Assembly: GCA_001730015.1 (NCBI GenBank)
Contig: MDLA01000125.1
Span: 47,121 to 111,120 of the forward strand
Direction of reading: 5' to 3'
Source of the DNA: Chromatiales bacterium (ex Bugula neritina AB1)
GTDB taxonomy: Bacteria; Pseudomonadota; Gammaproteobacteria; Granulosicoccales; Granulosicoccaceae
DNA length: 64,000 bases
The position numbers were made by a program, and so were the translations under genes. The notes under the pieces are model-generated. The model worked only from the letters and a program-made list of their open reading frames with translations, searched no databases and was not told the origin of the DNA. Below are positions 27,943 through 37,249 of the stretch, in pieces (within the stretch, counting starts at the first letter, position 1; the number at the start of each line of letters is the position of its first letter).

Positions 27943-29265
27943 ATGACTGAAGAAACACTGGTTCCGTACTCCGGCTACTTTCAACGAGACGTTCCCGCAG
28001 AAGACCCCGAGCTGACCCACGTCGGCCCCGGCACCGCCTGCGGCGAATACCTGCGTCGCTACTGGCAGCCGGTAGCCATGTCAAACGAGATCAAAGACCT
28101 GCCGGTTCCGGTGCGAATTCTCGGTGAAGACCTGGTGATTTTCCGCGATCAGTCCGGGCGGCTCGGTTTGCTGCACCGCCACTGTGCGCATCGCGGCGCA
28201 TCGCTCGAATACGGCATTATTATGGACTGCGGCATCAAGTGCTGTTACCACGGCTGGCATTTTGATATCGACGGCCGCTTGATCGATGCGCCGTCAGAAC
28301 CCATTGGCAGCCCGGTGCGCGACCGTGTAATTCAGGGAGCCTACCCGTTGCACGAGCACGACGGACTGGTATTCGCCTACATGGGGCCGCCCGAATTAAA
28401 ACCCGAATTCCCGATTTACGACACCATGTGCCTCGGCACGGCATCGAAAACATTTTCACTGAGCATGCCCGCCAACTGGTTGCAGGCGTATGAAAACACC
28501 CAAGACCCGATTCATGTTATTCATTTGCATGCGCTGTCGAGCGGCGTGCAGTTCGGCGCAGCATCCGGTGTAGAGCAGCTTATCGACTACCGCGACACCC
28601 CGCTCGGCATGATGAACATCCAGACCCGCCGCGTTGGCGAAATGCTGTGGACGCGCACCACCGATTCGATATTCCCCAACGGCAACCAGACCGGCGCCAT
28701 CTGGGAAGAGGCAGAAGGGAAAAAAATGTTTCAGCGGGTATCGATGCTGCGCTGGATGGTACCCATCGATAACACCAACACGCTCACCATTGGCTGGCGC
28801 TATTTCAGCGACCAGCTCGACCCGCGCGGCCAGGACGATCCATCAATCGTCGGCAAAGAAAGCATCGACTTTGTCGGCCAGACCGCCGGTCGCAGCTATG
28901 AAGAACGACAGCGCCAGCCCGGCGACTATGAAGTGCAAGTGTCACAACGGCCCATAGCTATTCATGCGCTCGAACACCGCGTAACCTCTGACCGCGGCGT
29001 CACACGGCTGCGGCGCTTGCTGCGCGAGCGCGTGCGCGCCCACCAGTCAACCGGAGAAGCGCCATTGCCGCGTCTGAATGAAGCCGGCCAGGTCGCCACC
29101 TATTGTCAGGACTCCGTATACCCGGTGGCGCCAGCCACAGACGATGATCAGCTCATGAAAAAATTCGGCAGTCGAATTGCCGATGCCGTGTTAGCAAGCG
29201 ACCGCCTGCAGCACGAGCAGCGCCCGGCTGAAATCGAAAAGATCTGCCAGAGCGAATTTTCGTGA
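27943..29265 (+). CDS. Rieske non-haem iron oxygenase, alpha subunit
   Basis: A 440-residue ring-hydroxylating-type oxygenase. The Rieske [2Fe-2S] motif is CAHRGASLEYG followed by CCYHGWHF. The mononuclear iron site is NTQDPIHVIHLH (D-x2-H-x3-H). Length and order fit the phthalate-4,5-dioxygenase/demethylase branch, which hydroxylates or demethylates small substrates using a separate reductase. No reductase gene is nearby. A terminator separates it from the transporter upstream and a 366-bp gap from lysW downstream, so its pathway is uncertain. Confidence 0.9.
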   Translation: MTEETLVPYSGYFQRDVPAEDPELTHVGPGTACGEYLRRYWQPVAMSNEIKDLPVPVRILGEDLVIFRDQSGRLGLLHRHCAHRGASLEYGIIMDCGIKCCYHGWHFDIDGRLIDAPSEPIGSPVRDRVIQGAYPLHEHDGLVFAYMGPPELKPEFPIYDTMCLGTASKTFSLSMPANWLQAYENTQDPIHVIHLHALSSGVQFGAASGVEQLIDYRDTPLGMMNIQTRRVGEMLWTRTTDSIFPNGNQTGAIWEEAEGKKMFQRVSMLRWMVPIDNTNTLTIGWRYFSDQLDPRGQDDPSIVGKESIDFVGQTAGRSYEERQRQPGDYEVQVSQRPIAIHALEHRVTSDRGVTRLRRLLRERVRAHQSTGEAPLPRLNEAGQVATYCQDSVYPVAPATDDDQLMKKFGSRIADAVLASDRLQHEQRPAEIEKICQSEFS

Positions 29266-29366
29266 TCATATGCCAGTCGTCGGATCAAATCCGCACAGTT
29301 TAATCGTGGATTAGTACGGTAATAACCTGATCGCCAAATCGCCACTCAACAGCAGCAAGGTAGTAA

Positions 29367-29457
29367 CGTAGGATGTGGTGAGTAAAACGAACCGCATCAA
29401 TAGAGTGCAGAGTACAGAGCAAAGAAGGTGCGGTTCGTATGCTCACCTCACCCTACG
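29367..29457. repeat. Long imperfect palindrome with GTAGGRTG...GAACCGCA arms
   Basis: The left arm 29367-29398 (CGTAGGATGTGGTGAG ... CGAACCGCATC) and right arm 29427-29457 (GGTGCGGTTCG ... CACCCTACG) are near-complementary and enclose 28 bases. It is the same repeat family as 11774-11987. It fills the middle of the gap 29266-29630, which holds no other feature that I can support. Confidence 0.7.
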
Positions 29458-29630
29458 CAGTATGGGGTATCAAAGGGCAATAAGAAGCAATTAGCACACA
29501 AACACGCAACAGCCCACCACTCCATCATCCCGCCACAAATTACCTGTTCGCGAAGTCGCGGCTGTACAGCAGCAGATTCACAGTGCAAAATCGGTCGGTT
29601 CCTTAATTTATTACTCAGCAGGAGAATTTC

Positions 29631-29795
29631 ATGGCATCTTGTCCCGTATGTGACGCCGATGTAGAAACCGCAGACGACACTGTCGTCGGTGAACTGATGA
29701 CTTGCGACGATTGTGGTTGCGAACTTGAAGTATTATCACTTGATCCCGCCAGGCTCGGTGAAGCACCCGAAGCCGAGGAGGACTGGGGCGAGTGA
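29631..29795 (+). CDS. lysW: LysW-type amino-group carrier protein
   Basis: A 54-residue protein too short for the ORF track. It begins [12 protein letters not shown], has a second pair of cysteines (CDDCGC) for a zinc ribbon, is strongly acidic, and ends in EEDWGE, the hallmark C-terminus of LysW. In this family the gamma-carboxyl of the last Glu is joined to the alpha-amino group of the substrate, which then stays carrier-bound through the pathway. AGGAG lies before the ATG. Its stop overlaps the GTG of lysX (GTGA), so the two are co-translated. The acidic surface normally docks the basic faces of LysX, LysZ, LysY and LysJ. Confidence 0.95.
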   Translation: MASCPVCDADVETADDTVVGELMTCDDCGCELEVLSLDPARLGEAPEAEEDWGE

Positions 29796-30655
29796 GCGGC
29801 GCTGCAGCGGGCACGGGCCCGACCATCGGATTGCTGCATTCACTGATCCGCAAGGATGAAAAAATGCTGCTCGACGCCTTCAAGCGCTATGGCGTCAAGC
29901 CTGTGATGATCGACGATCGCAAGCTGATTATGGATTTCAACTCAGCGCCCGAGGTCGATGTATTACTGGAGCGCTCAATCAACCACTCACGCGCGCTGCA
30001 TGCACTGCGGTTGTTTGAAAGCGCCGGTATACGCTGCATTAATACGCACGATGTCGCGCGCGTCTGCGGCGATAAAATGCTCACCACCTGCGCCCTCACC
30101 GAACACAATGTACCGCAGCCGAGGAGCCGCGTCGCCTTCACTGAAGAATCGGCAGTCGAAGCGATAGAAGAGCTGGGCTACCCGGTTGTGCTAAAACCGG
30201 CGGTTGGCTCGTGGGGGCGGCTGTTGTCGAAAGTCAACGATCGCGATGCCGCTGAATCGATCCTCGAACACAAAACCGTGCTCGGCAGTTACCACCATTC
30301 TATTTTCTATATACAAGACTACGTAGAAAAAGCCGGTCGCGATATCCGCACCTTTGTTGTCGGCGATGAATGCATTGCCGCCATCTATCGAACCTCGGAA
30401 CACTGGATCACCAATACTGCGCGCGGCGCTGTGGCCAGCAAGTGCGACTTAACACCTGAAATAGCCGAAATATCGCTGAATGCAGCAGTGGCATGCGGTG
30501 GCGGCGTCGTGGCTGTCGACTTATTCGAAACCACTGAAGGCCTGCTGGTGAACGAAGTTAACTACACCATGGAATTTAAAAACAGCGTCGATACCACCGG
30601 CGTCGATATCCCCGGCAAAATTGTCGAATACGCTATTGCCGAGGCGGGCAGATGA
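29792..30655 (+). CDS. lysX: LysX-type ATP-grasp ligase, LysW-substrate ligase
   Basis: A 287-residue ATP-grasp ligase. [20 protein letters not shown], then [17 protein letters not shown], and NTARGA with [12 protein letters not shown] are characteristic of LysX/ArgX. It joins the C-terminal Glu of LysW to the amino group of an amino acid, alpha-aminoadipate for lysine or glutamate for arginine. I cannot tell which from sequence alone. It starts at GTG inside the lysW stop and overlaps lysY by four bases (ATGA). Confidence 0.92.
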   Translation: MSGAAAGTGPTIGLLHSLIRKDEKMLLDAFKRYGVKPVMIDDRKLIMDFNSAPEVDVLLERSINHSRALHALRLFESAGIRCINTHDVARVCGDKMLTTCALTEHNVPQPRSRVAFTEESAVEAIEELGYPVVLKPAVGSWGRLLSKVNDRDAAESILEHKTVLGSYHHSIFYIQDYVEKAGRDIRTFVVGDECIAAIYRTSEHWITNTARGAVASKCDLTPEIAEISLNAAVACGGGVVAVDLFETTEGLLVNEVNYTMEFKNSVDTTGVDIPGKIVEYAIAEAGR

Positions 30656-31677
30656 TCAAAGTATCTATTGTTGGCGGTTCCGGCTACGCCGGAGGAGACC
30701 TGCTGCGGGTACTGCTGTTTCACCCGCAAGTTGAAATCGTACAGGTAACCTCTGAGCGCCACGCCGGTAAACTCGTAACCACCGTGCACCCGAATTTACG
30801 CAAACTCACCAAACTGAAGTTTGCAACCATAGACGAACTCGAACCGTGCGATGTATTGTTTCTGGGCCTGCCGCACGGCCATGTAATGAAACGCATTGGC
30901 GAATTCGAAGCACTGGCCGGCACACTTATAGACTTGTCAGCCGATTTCCGTCTCAACGACGCGGAACTCTATAAAAAATGGTACGGCAGCGAGCACGCCT
31001 GCCCGGAACGCCTGACAGACTTTGTCTACGGCATACCTGAGTTACACCGCGAAGAAATGAAAAGCGCGAAACGCATTGCCAGCGCCGGCTGCAATGCCAC
31101 TGCAACTATTCTGGCACTGCACCCGCTGTATAAAGCCGGGCTGGTGGAATCGGCTGTGGTTGAAGTAAAGGCTGGTTCCAGCCAGGGCGGCAATAGCGCA
31201 AGTGATGCCAGCCATCACCCCGAGCGCAGCGGTGCGGTTCGATCATACAAGCCAACCGGCCACCGGCACGTGGGCGAAATGCAGCAGGAACTCAACGCAG
31301 ACACTATTCATTTTTCGGCAACCTCTATAGAAATGGTGCGTGGCATTCTGGCAACCTGCCACGTGTTTCTAAATGAATCCCTGACCGAAAAAGATATCTG
31401 GAAGCTGTATCGCGGTGCTTATGGTCAGGAGCCTTTTATTCGCATAGTCAAAGAGCGCAGCGGTATTCACCGCTACCCCGAGCCCAAGCTGCTGGCCGGT
31501 GGAAACTATTGTGATATCGGCTTTGAGATCGACAACCACAGTAACCGACTGGTTGTGGTCAGCGCACTCGACAACCTGATGAAAGGTGCAGCAGGGCAGG
31601 CGGTGCAGGCGTTTAATATCGCCCACGGCTTCGATGAAACACTCGGGCTTGAATTTCCCGGCTTGCATCCGGTTTAG
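30652..31677 (+). CDS. lysY: LysY/ArgC-type LysW-acyl-phosphate reductase
   Basis: A 341-residue NADPH-dependent semialdehyde dehydrogenase of the ArgC family. [17 protein letters not shown] is the nucleotide-binding loop, and the catalytic cysteine is in [37 protein letters not shown], longer than in typical ArgC, matches the LysY branch. It reduces the carrier-bound acyl phosphate made by LysZ to a semialdehyde. It is co-translated with lysX. The reductase precedes the kinase here, with the amidohydrolase gene between them. Confidence 0.9.
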   Translation: MIKVSIVGGSGYAGGDLLRVLLFHPQVEIVQVTSERHAGKLVTTVHPNLRKLTKLKFATIDELEPCDVLFLGLPHGHVMKRIGEFEALAGTLIDLSADFRLNDAELYKKWYGSEHACPERLTDFVYGIPELHREEMKSAKRIASAGCNATATILALHPLYKAGLVESAVVEVKAGSSQGGNSASDASHHPERSGAVRSYKPTGHRHVGEMQQELNADTIHFSATSIEMVRGILATCHVFLNESLTEKDIWKLYRGAYGQEPFIRIVKERSGIHRYPEPKLLAGGNYCDIGFEIDNHSNRLVVVSALDNLMKGAAGQAVQAFNIAHGFDETLGLEFPGLHPV

Positions 31678-31786
31678 TGCTTAGTTTTAAAAGCGATAGC
31701 TAAATTCAACCGCCTGCATCAATCCCCATCGTCAACTATCAGCCCTAAAGCAAGAGAGAGTCTGCATGAGAGAGTCTGCCTGAACC

Positions 31787-32437
31787 ATGTGCCGTATATT
31801 ACTGGTGCGTTCAGCCACACCGTTCAATCTAATTGACCACCTGCAACCATTTGCACAATTATCACAAGGCAGCCGTGAGTATCAGGGGCATGGCTGGGGC
31901 TGTTCCTGGTTGCCGCTTGCAAGTGAAGACGCAACAGGGTGGCAGCACTACCACTGTATTGATCCAATCTGGCAAGACAACCTTCAGCAGTTCGGCCGCA
32001 CCAGTTTATTGCTGGTGCACGCCCGCAGTGCTTTTCGTGATGAAGGGATTGTGGTGGAAAATAATATGCCCTTCACCGATGGCGAAAGCGTATTTATTTT
32101 CAATGGCGAATTGCGCGGTGTGAAAATAAAATCGGAAGGCCGGATCGGGGCTGAAAAAATCTATAATTATATTCGTCGAATGGATAAGGGCGACAAATGC
32201 CTGGCGTTGGAAAAGGCCGTATCGATTATCAATAAAAGAACCAGCTACGTGCGAGCAATGAATATAATTTTGTCCGACGGAAAATCGGCTCAGGTATCGT
32301 CCACCTACAATGAAGATCCGGACTACTTCCAGATGCATCGAAAATCGAGCAATGGCGTGGATATAATCTGCTCGCAGCAATATCCCGGTGAAACCGACTG
32401 GCAGAAAGTTAGTAATTTCCATACCGCCAACGTCTAA
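31787..32437 (+). CDS. YafJ/EgtC/DUG3-type class II amidohydrolase in LysW cluster
   Basis: A 216-residue Ntn-type glutamine amidotransferase domain standing alone. Cys2 (MCRILLV) is the expected nucleophile after Met removal. GHGWGCSWLP, LLVHARSAFRDEG, ENNMPFTDGE and FNGEL follow the YafJ/DUG3/EgtC pattern. No synthase domain is attached, so it is more likely an amidohydrolase than an ammonia donor. Relatives DUG3 and EgtC cleave gamma-glutamyl bonds. LysW links substrates through a gamma-glutamyl isopeptide bond, so this protein could release product in place of LysK. That last step is inference. It lies between lysY and lysZ, and GAGAGAG precedes the ATG. Confidence 0.8.
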   Translation: MCRILLVRSATPFNLIDHLQPFAQLSQGSREYQGHGWGCSWLPLASEDATGWQHYHCIDPIWQDNLQQFGRTSLLLVHARSAFRDEGIVVENNMPFTDGESVFIFNGELRGVKIKSEGRIGAEKIYNYIRRMDKGDKCLALEKAVSIINKRTSYVRAMNIILSDGKSAQVSSTYNEDPDYFQMHRKSSNGVDIICSQQYPGETDWQKVSNFHTANV

Positions 32438-32495
32438 CCATAAATTATTCATCCGGCTCATAACACACCGGTTTAAAAGCAAGGGACAAGAACTC

Positions 32496-33287
32496 GTGTA
32501 CATTATAAAAATAGGCGGCGGCGAAAAGATCAATATAGAAGGCATTGTGTCTGATCTGGCCGCCACAGAAAAACCCTTCATTATTGTGCATGGTGCCAAT
32601 GCGCTGCGTGATCAGATTGCCGAAAAAATGGGTATGCAAAAGCAGGTGTTAACCTCGGTTTCCGGCTACAGCAGCGTATTCTCCGATGAAAACGCCATAG
32701 ACGCTATCCTCATGAGCTATGCCGGAATCCGCAACAAGCGCATTGTCGAAGCCTGCCAGAAGCTCAATGTTAACGCCGTTGGCCTGTCAGGCATTGATGG
32801 CGGAATGGTGCAGGGCAAGCGCAACAAAGGAATTCGTGTACGCGAAAACGGCAAAACGCTTATCAAGCGTGATTTTTCCGGCAAACCGGTACAGATCAAT
32901 AGCGAATTGCTCTCATTGTTGCTCGACAATGGCTATAACCCGGTACTGTGCATTCCCATTGCCGATGAAAACGGCTTCGCCATCAACTCGGAAAACGACG
33001 ACATAGTCACCTGCCTGGCCGCCGCCACCAACCCGGAATGCATTTTCCAGTTTATCGAAGCCCCCGGCTTTATGGATGATCCGGCGGATGAATCATCGCT
33101 GGTAAAAACGCTTTCCGGTAGTGAGCTTGCAGCGCGCGAAGAGCAAGTCGAAGGCCGTATGAAGCGCAAGATGCTGGCGCTGCGTAAACTGTATGAGCAG
33201 GGCGGCGCGCGCGTAGTCATTGCCGATGGCCGGGTTGAGCACCCGCTGGCAGATGCTTTGTCCGGCGCGGGCACCGTAATCAGTTAA
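32496..33287 (+). CDS. lysZ: LysZ-type LysW-substrate kinase (amino acid kinase family)
   Basis: A 263-residue amino-acid kinase. IIKIGGGEKINIEG at the N-terminus and GLSGIDGGMVQGKRNK, PVQINSELLSLLLDNGY and INSENDDIVTCLAA match LysZ/ArgB of carrier-protein pathways. It phosphorylates the side-chain carboxyl of the carrier-bound substrate for LysY. The ORF track starts at 32388 inside the previous gene. GTG 32496 gives the family's usual N-terminus and has AAGGGA upstream. Confidence 0.9.
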   Translation: MYIIKIGGGEKINIEGIVSDLAATEKPFIIVHGANALRDQIAEKMGMQKQVLTSVSGYSSVFSDENAIDAILMSYAGIRNKRIVEACQKLNVNAVGLSGIDGGMVQGKRNKGIRVRENGKTLIKRDFSGKPVQINSELLSLLLDNGYNPVLCIPIADENGFAINSENDDIVTCLAAATNPECIFQFIEAPGFMDDPADESSLVKTLSGSELAAREEQVEGRMKRKMLALRKLYEQGGARVVIADGRVEHPLADALSGAGTVIS

Positions 33288-33485
33288 TGGCTAGTTTCCG
33301 TACATAAACCGGGGCGTAACGAGGATCATTCAGGTGCGTGAGATTTCGCCTGCCACCTGCGGGCGTTATTAGCCGATGCCGTTAGCGAGGCTTCAAATAA
33401 ATGAAAGCAGCACCGTGCCTGGTTTGCGTGAAAAGACTGTGGGGTTGATAATCACCCAACACAGCTAACGCGCAAGGCAGCAACA

Positions 33486-34646
33486 TTGAGCAATCCCGAT
33501 TACCAGGCACTCGAAAACACCTACGGTTTAACCCTCTACCCGAAACGCGATGCGGTACTGGTTCGCGGCAAAGGGGCACTGCTTTACGACGAGCACAACA
33601 ATGAATACATTGATTGTGCAGCGGGCATAGGAGTCGCGAATGTCGGCCACTGTCACCCGGATGTTGTCGCCGCCATTCAGAAGCAGGCAGGCGAGCTGAT
33701 GGTGGTACCCAATACTCTCTACAACGACAAACGCTCACAACTGCTGCAAAAGCTGGTACAGCTGTCGCCCGACAGCATTGAGCGGGCCTACCTGTGCAAC
33801 TCCGGCACCGAAGCCGTCGAAGCTGCACTGAAGTTTGCCCGCGTCTCCACCGGCCGCACCGAATACGTAACCGCCATGCGCGGCTTTCACGGTCGCACCA
33901 TGGGTGCCGTCAGCGCCACCTTCACCAAAAAATACCGCGATCCGTTTGCCCCGCTGGTGCCGGGTTTCAGCTACGTGCCGCTGAACAAAATAGATAAGCT
34001 CGATGCCGCTGTAACGGAAAAAACAGCAGCCGTAATGCTTGAGCTGGTACAAGGTGAAGGCGGAGTCAATCTCGCCGATCGCGCCTATATCGATGCCGTA
34101 AAGCGCATTTGCGATGAGCGTGGCGCGTTGTTAATTGTCGATGAAATCCAGACCGGCTTTTGCCGCACCGGGCGGTTTTTTGCCTGCGAGCACTTTGACC
34201 TGCAACCCGACATGATCACCGTCGCCAAGGCCATTGCCGCCGGTATCCCGATGGGCGCGACTCTGCTTGGGGAAAAAATCAAGGTAGAGCCGGGTATGCA
34301 CGGTACTACGTTTGGCGGCAATCCTATAGCCAGTGCTGCGGCGCTGGCGACACTTGGCGTAATGGAAAACGAAAACCTCGCCAGTCGCGCTGAAGAAATG
34401 GGCAGCTATCTGCAGGAGAAGCTTGCCGAGAAGCCAATGAGTCAGGTGCGATCAGTACGACGGTTGGGGTTGATGATCGGTTTAGAGCTGAAAGTGAAGG
34501 TACAGCCGGTGCTGGAGGAGTTGATGCGGCGGCGGGTGATAGCACTGCCAGCCGGCGCTACGGTATTGCGTATGCTACCACCGCTGGTTATTGATAAGTC
34601 GCAGATTGATCGGGTGGTTGAGCAACTGCATGAGTTGTTGGCGTAA
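33486..34646 (+). CDS. lysJ: LysJ/ArgD-type PLP aminotransferase
   Basis: A 386-residue class III aminotransferase starting at TTG (AAGG upstream). CAAGIGVANVGHCHPDVV, LCNSGTEAVEAALKFAR, GFHGRTMGAVSAT, VDEIQTGFCRTGRFFACE and the PLP lysine segment DMITVAKAIAAGIPMGA are all present. In LysW pathways it aminates the carrier-bound semialdehyde, giving LysW-lysine or LysW-ornithine. It lies 198 bp after lysZ and ends the cluster. The TIR gene starts only 28 bp later. Confidence 0.9.
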   Translation: MSNPDYQALENTYGLTLYPKRDAVLVRGKGALLYDEHNNEYIDCAAGIGVANVGHCHPDVVAAIQKQAGELMVVPNTLYNDKRSQLLQKLVQLSPDSIERAYLCNSGTEAVEAALKFARVSTGRTEYVTAMRGFHGRTMGAVSATFTKKYRDPFAPLVPGFSYVPLNKIDKLDAAVTEKTAAVMLELVQGEGGVNLADRAYIDAVKRICDERGALLIVDEIQTGFCRTGRFFACEHFDLQPDMITVAKAIAAGIPMGATLLGEKIKVEPGMHGTTFGGNPIASAAALATLGVMENENLASRAEEMGSYLQEKLAEKPMSQVRSVRRLGLMIGLELKVKVQPVLEELMRRRVIALPAGATVLRMLPPLVIDKSQIDRVVEQLHELLA

Positions 34647-34674
34647 TTGGAGTTTGTAACAGGGAGTATGTGTT

Positions 34675-36297
34675 GTGGCAGAGAAGGTTGCTAAAACTAA
34701 AATATGGGTCAGCTATAGTGGTCTGGCCAGTAGTAAGCTTTTAAACGACGTCGATACTTTTCTAGAGTCGACAGAGTGCGAATTAAAGCGGTTTGAGCGC
34801 TCGGTAGCGGCGGGTGCTAAGCGGAGCGAAAATTCGCTCGATGCTGCCTATAAAGACGACAAAGACTCGCCAGATCTTAACGGTGAAACGGTAAAGCAGT
34901 ATTACCTGAGCCCCGGCGAGTCGATCAATAGCCTGATTGTCACCATTGCCTATCAGTCACGGCTATTGTTTTGCTTGAGCGATGAGTATTTCCTCAGCCC
35001 GTATTGTCTGGCAGAGCTGGCTTGTAGTTTGTGTTTTACCGATTCACTCGGTTTTAGATTTATTGATCAGATGTCTGATCGCTACGATCTAAAAGAAATA
35101 CTGTTAGGGGAGCAGCTTGTTAAGTGTCAGGTACCGGGTGGTAAAGCGCGGAAAATGCGCTTAAACGAGGCCCTGGCGGAAACCATGAAAGCTCGCTATG
35201 AAGGTGATCAAAGTGATGTATCTACTGACGTTTCGTTTTTGATGGATGCAGAACAGTACGAAAAATTATTAGAAAAATTACCTGACAAGATATTCTGTGA
35301 GCCTGAAGCTGCGCTTGTTAAAGATACGATAGTTAATCTCGCCAGGGTGTGTTTTTTTTCTGGTACGCAATACGATTCGATCAATAATTTCAGTAACTGG
35401 ATTGAAAGCAACTCGATTGCGAGTAGAGTTTTCAATGCCGTCGATTGGAAAAAAAGTAACAATCTCTTCAGTGGTGCGGCGGCAAATGTTTATCTGGATT
35501 ACAAAACTGGGCGTTCAGATAACGCAGAAACCAGAGTTGACTTGATCGAGTTGCTGCAAGAATATAAATCGAACTCGGTTCAGCGACGCCAGCTGCCAGC
35601 TTGGGTTGATTTTATAAAAGTGCTGGCAGGGTTCGTTGCGCAGTCTCTCGTTAGTGAGCAATGGTTAAACTCGGTTGCTGCAGCTCCGGGCAGCGTAATA
35701 TTTATAGAAAGAAACGAGGGAAGTAGTAGCGGTTTTCAGGCGTGCATCGGTCATGCAGCACTGACCGGTAGTGGCGCAAAGCTGAAGCTTGATCGCCGGG
35801 TGCAGAAGCCGGTGTCTGAGTCTCTTGTCGATATAGGCGTTATGCCGGAATTTCCGCTCAAGCAGGGCCGGTCGTTTTCACGGCAGTTTGTTTGTGCGCT
35901 GTGGTCGAATTTGAGAAACCTGCCAATTGAAGAAATACCCGACTCAGATTCCGGTAACCCAACCGGGCTGGACCGGGAGCAACGTGGACTGCTGTGCTCG
36001 TGGATTCGAGAGCAGCAGCGCTTTCGTGGTGCTGGAGCCTGTGCACTATATCTTGACCTGAAGGATTATGAAATAAACGAGCAATGGGAGGGTAAGTTGA
36101 TGCAGGCACTGCGCGACTTGCGAGACAACGGTGCCCGTCGGCCACTACATGATTTGCGCATTAACACGCTGGTGGTACCGGTCGCAGCAGATCGAGCTAA
36201 TGTGCAGGTGCTAAAAGATGGTTCAGATTACTTTGACCGGTTTAACCTGGTGAACAAAATATTGGAGCTGGAATTCGATGACCCGCAAACAAATTAG
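34675..36297 (+). CDS. TIR-domain protein, candidate effector of a conflict system
   Basis: A 540-residue protein starting at GTG with AGGGAG upstream. Residues 8 to about 115 look like a TIR domain: KIWVSYSG is the first strand, and LLFCLSDEYFLSPYCLAELA is the S-x(n)-C-x2-EL region with the candidate catalytic Glu. Many bacterial TIR domains cleave NAD+. The remainder has no domain that I recognise, although the last 160 residues (CSWIREQQRFRGAG, DLRINTLVVPV) look like a compact fold. Its stop overlaps the MoxR gene by 20 bp, so it belongs with the MoxR/FGE/DGR genes rather than with lysJ. Confidence 0.65.
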   Translation: MAEKVAKTKIWVSYSGLASSKLLNDVDTFLESTECELKRFERSVAAGAKRSENSLDAAYKDDKDSPDLNGETVKQYYLSPGESINSLIVTIAYQSRLLFCLSDEYFLSPYCLAELACSLCFTDSLGFRFIDQMSDRYDLKEILLGEQLVKCQVPGGKARKMRLNEALAETMKARYEGDQSDVSTDVSFLMDAEQYEKLLEKLPDKIFCEPEAALVKDTIVNLARVCFFSGTQYDSINNFSNWIESNSIASRVFNAVDWKKSNNLFSGAAANVYLDYKTGRSDNAETRVDLIELLQEYKSNSVQRRQLPAWVDFIKVLAGFVAQSLVSEQWLNSVAAAPGSVIFIERNEGSSSGFQACIGHAALTGSGAKLKLDRRVQKPVSESLVDIGVMPEFPLKQGRSFSRQFVCALWSNLRNLPIEEIPDSDSGNPTGLDREQRGLLCSWIREQQRFRGAGACALYLDLKDYEINEQWEGKLMQALRDLRDNGARRPLHDLRINTLVVPVAADRANVQVLKDGSDYFDRFNLVNKILELEFDDPQTN

Positions 36298-37249
36298 TAA
36301 AACGCGCTCACGCTCATTGCCAGCAGAACTGCCAGAGTCTATCAAACTACCCCCCATCGGTAGCTGGCAGCACGACAGCGCCCACAGTTTTGACGATGAT
36401 CAACGCCACGCGATATCCGCTGCGTGGTACGCCGATCGACCGCTACTGGTCCGTGGTGAACCCGGTCTAGGAAAAAGCCAGATTGCACGTGCAATTGCCG
36501 CGAGTTGGCAATGGCGTTTGGTGACCACCGTTATTCATGGAAGAACTGAGGTCGATGATCTTCTCTATACCATCGATTATGTCGAACGTCTGGCCGACGC
36601 CAATGCCAGTGTGAAAGGCAAAATTGAGGTCAAGGATCTAGCGGACTACGTCAAGCACGGGCCGGTCTGGCAAGCACTGGATGGCGATAGCCAAAGTGGT
36701 TGGCCTGAAGGTGGCTATGGCAAAAAAAGAAAAGTTCAAGGCGAACCCGGCTGCATATTGTTACTCGATGAAATCGACAAAGCGCAAAGCGATGTACCCA
36801 ACGCATTGCTCGAAGTATTGAACAGCAAATCCTTTACTGTTCCACAAACCGGGCAGGTAGTATCGGCTGGTGCGCCGCTATTTATTGTAGTGACTGCCAA
36901 TGATCAACGCACGCTGCCCGCCGCCTTCATGCGCCGTTGCGCAGTGCTGGATCTGGATCTCGGTAGCGATGAAGCCGAGCGCTTTCGCCAGATTGCGCAA
37001 GCACACAGCGATGCAGAATTGCTGCAAGGGATCGATGCTGACACCATTGATGAAGTAGCCAAGTGCGTAGCGCAGTATCGGAAAAAAGTCCCCGAGGGAT
37101 ACTACCAACCCGGCACCTCCGAAATGCTCGACATACTGCACGTGATCGACCGCAGTGACAAACTGCCAGACGCCGATCTGGAAAAATGCTTAACCATTCT
37201 GTCGAAATTTCTGCTGAAAAAAGGCTTTCGTACCGACGAGGCTGATTGA
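36278..37249 (+). CDS. MoxR-type AAA+ ATPase
   Basis: A 323-residue AAA+ protein. Walker A is GEPGLGKS at residues 60-67, Walker B is ILLLDEIDKA near 160, and sensor 1 is FIVVTANDQRTLP near 205. HGRTEVDDLLYTIDY after Walker A fits the MoxR/AAA_5 group. MoxR ATPases usually act with a von Willebrand-type partner. Here the likely partner is the next gene, whose ATG overlaps this stop as TGATG. The RRCAVLDLDL segment is the arginine-finger region. Confidence 0.88.
   Translation: MTRKQISKTRSRSLPAELPESIKLPPIGSWQHDSAHSFDDDQRHAISAAWYADRPLLVRGEPGLGKSQIARAIAASWQWRLVTTVIHGRTEVDDLLYTIDYVERLADANASVKGKIEVKDLADYVKHGPVWQALDGDSQSGWPEGGYGKKRKVQGEPGCILLLDEIDKAQSDVPNALLEVLNSKSFTVPQTGQVVSAGAPLFIVVTANDQRTLPAAFMRRCAVLDLDLGSDEAERFRQIAQAHSDAELLQGIDADTIDEVAKCVAQYRKKVPEGYYQPGTSEMLDILHVIDRSDKLPDADLEKCLTILSKFLLKKGFRTDEAD

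Noticed and set aside
27943-29265. Rieske oxygenase as a member of the LysW pathway
   Set aside because: A 366-bp gap with a long palindrome separates it from lysW and nothing in sequence ties them, so I keep it apart.
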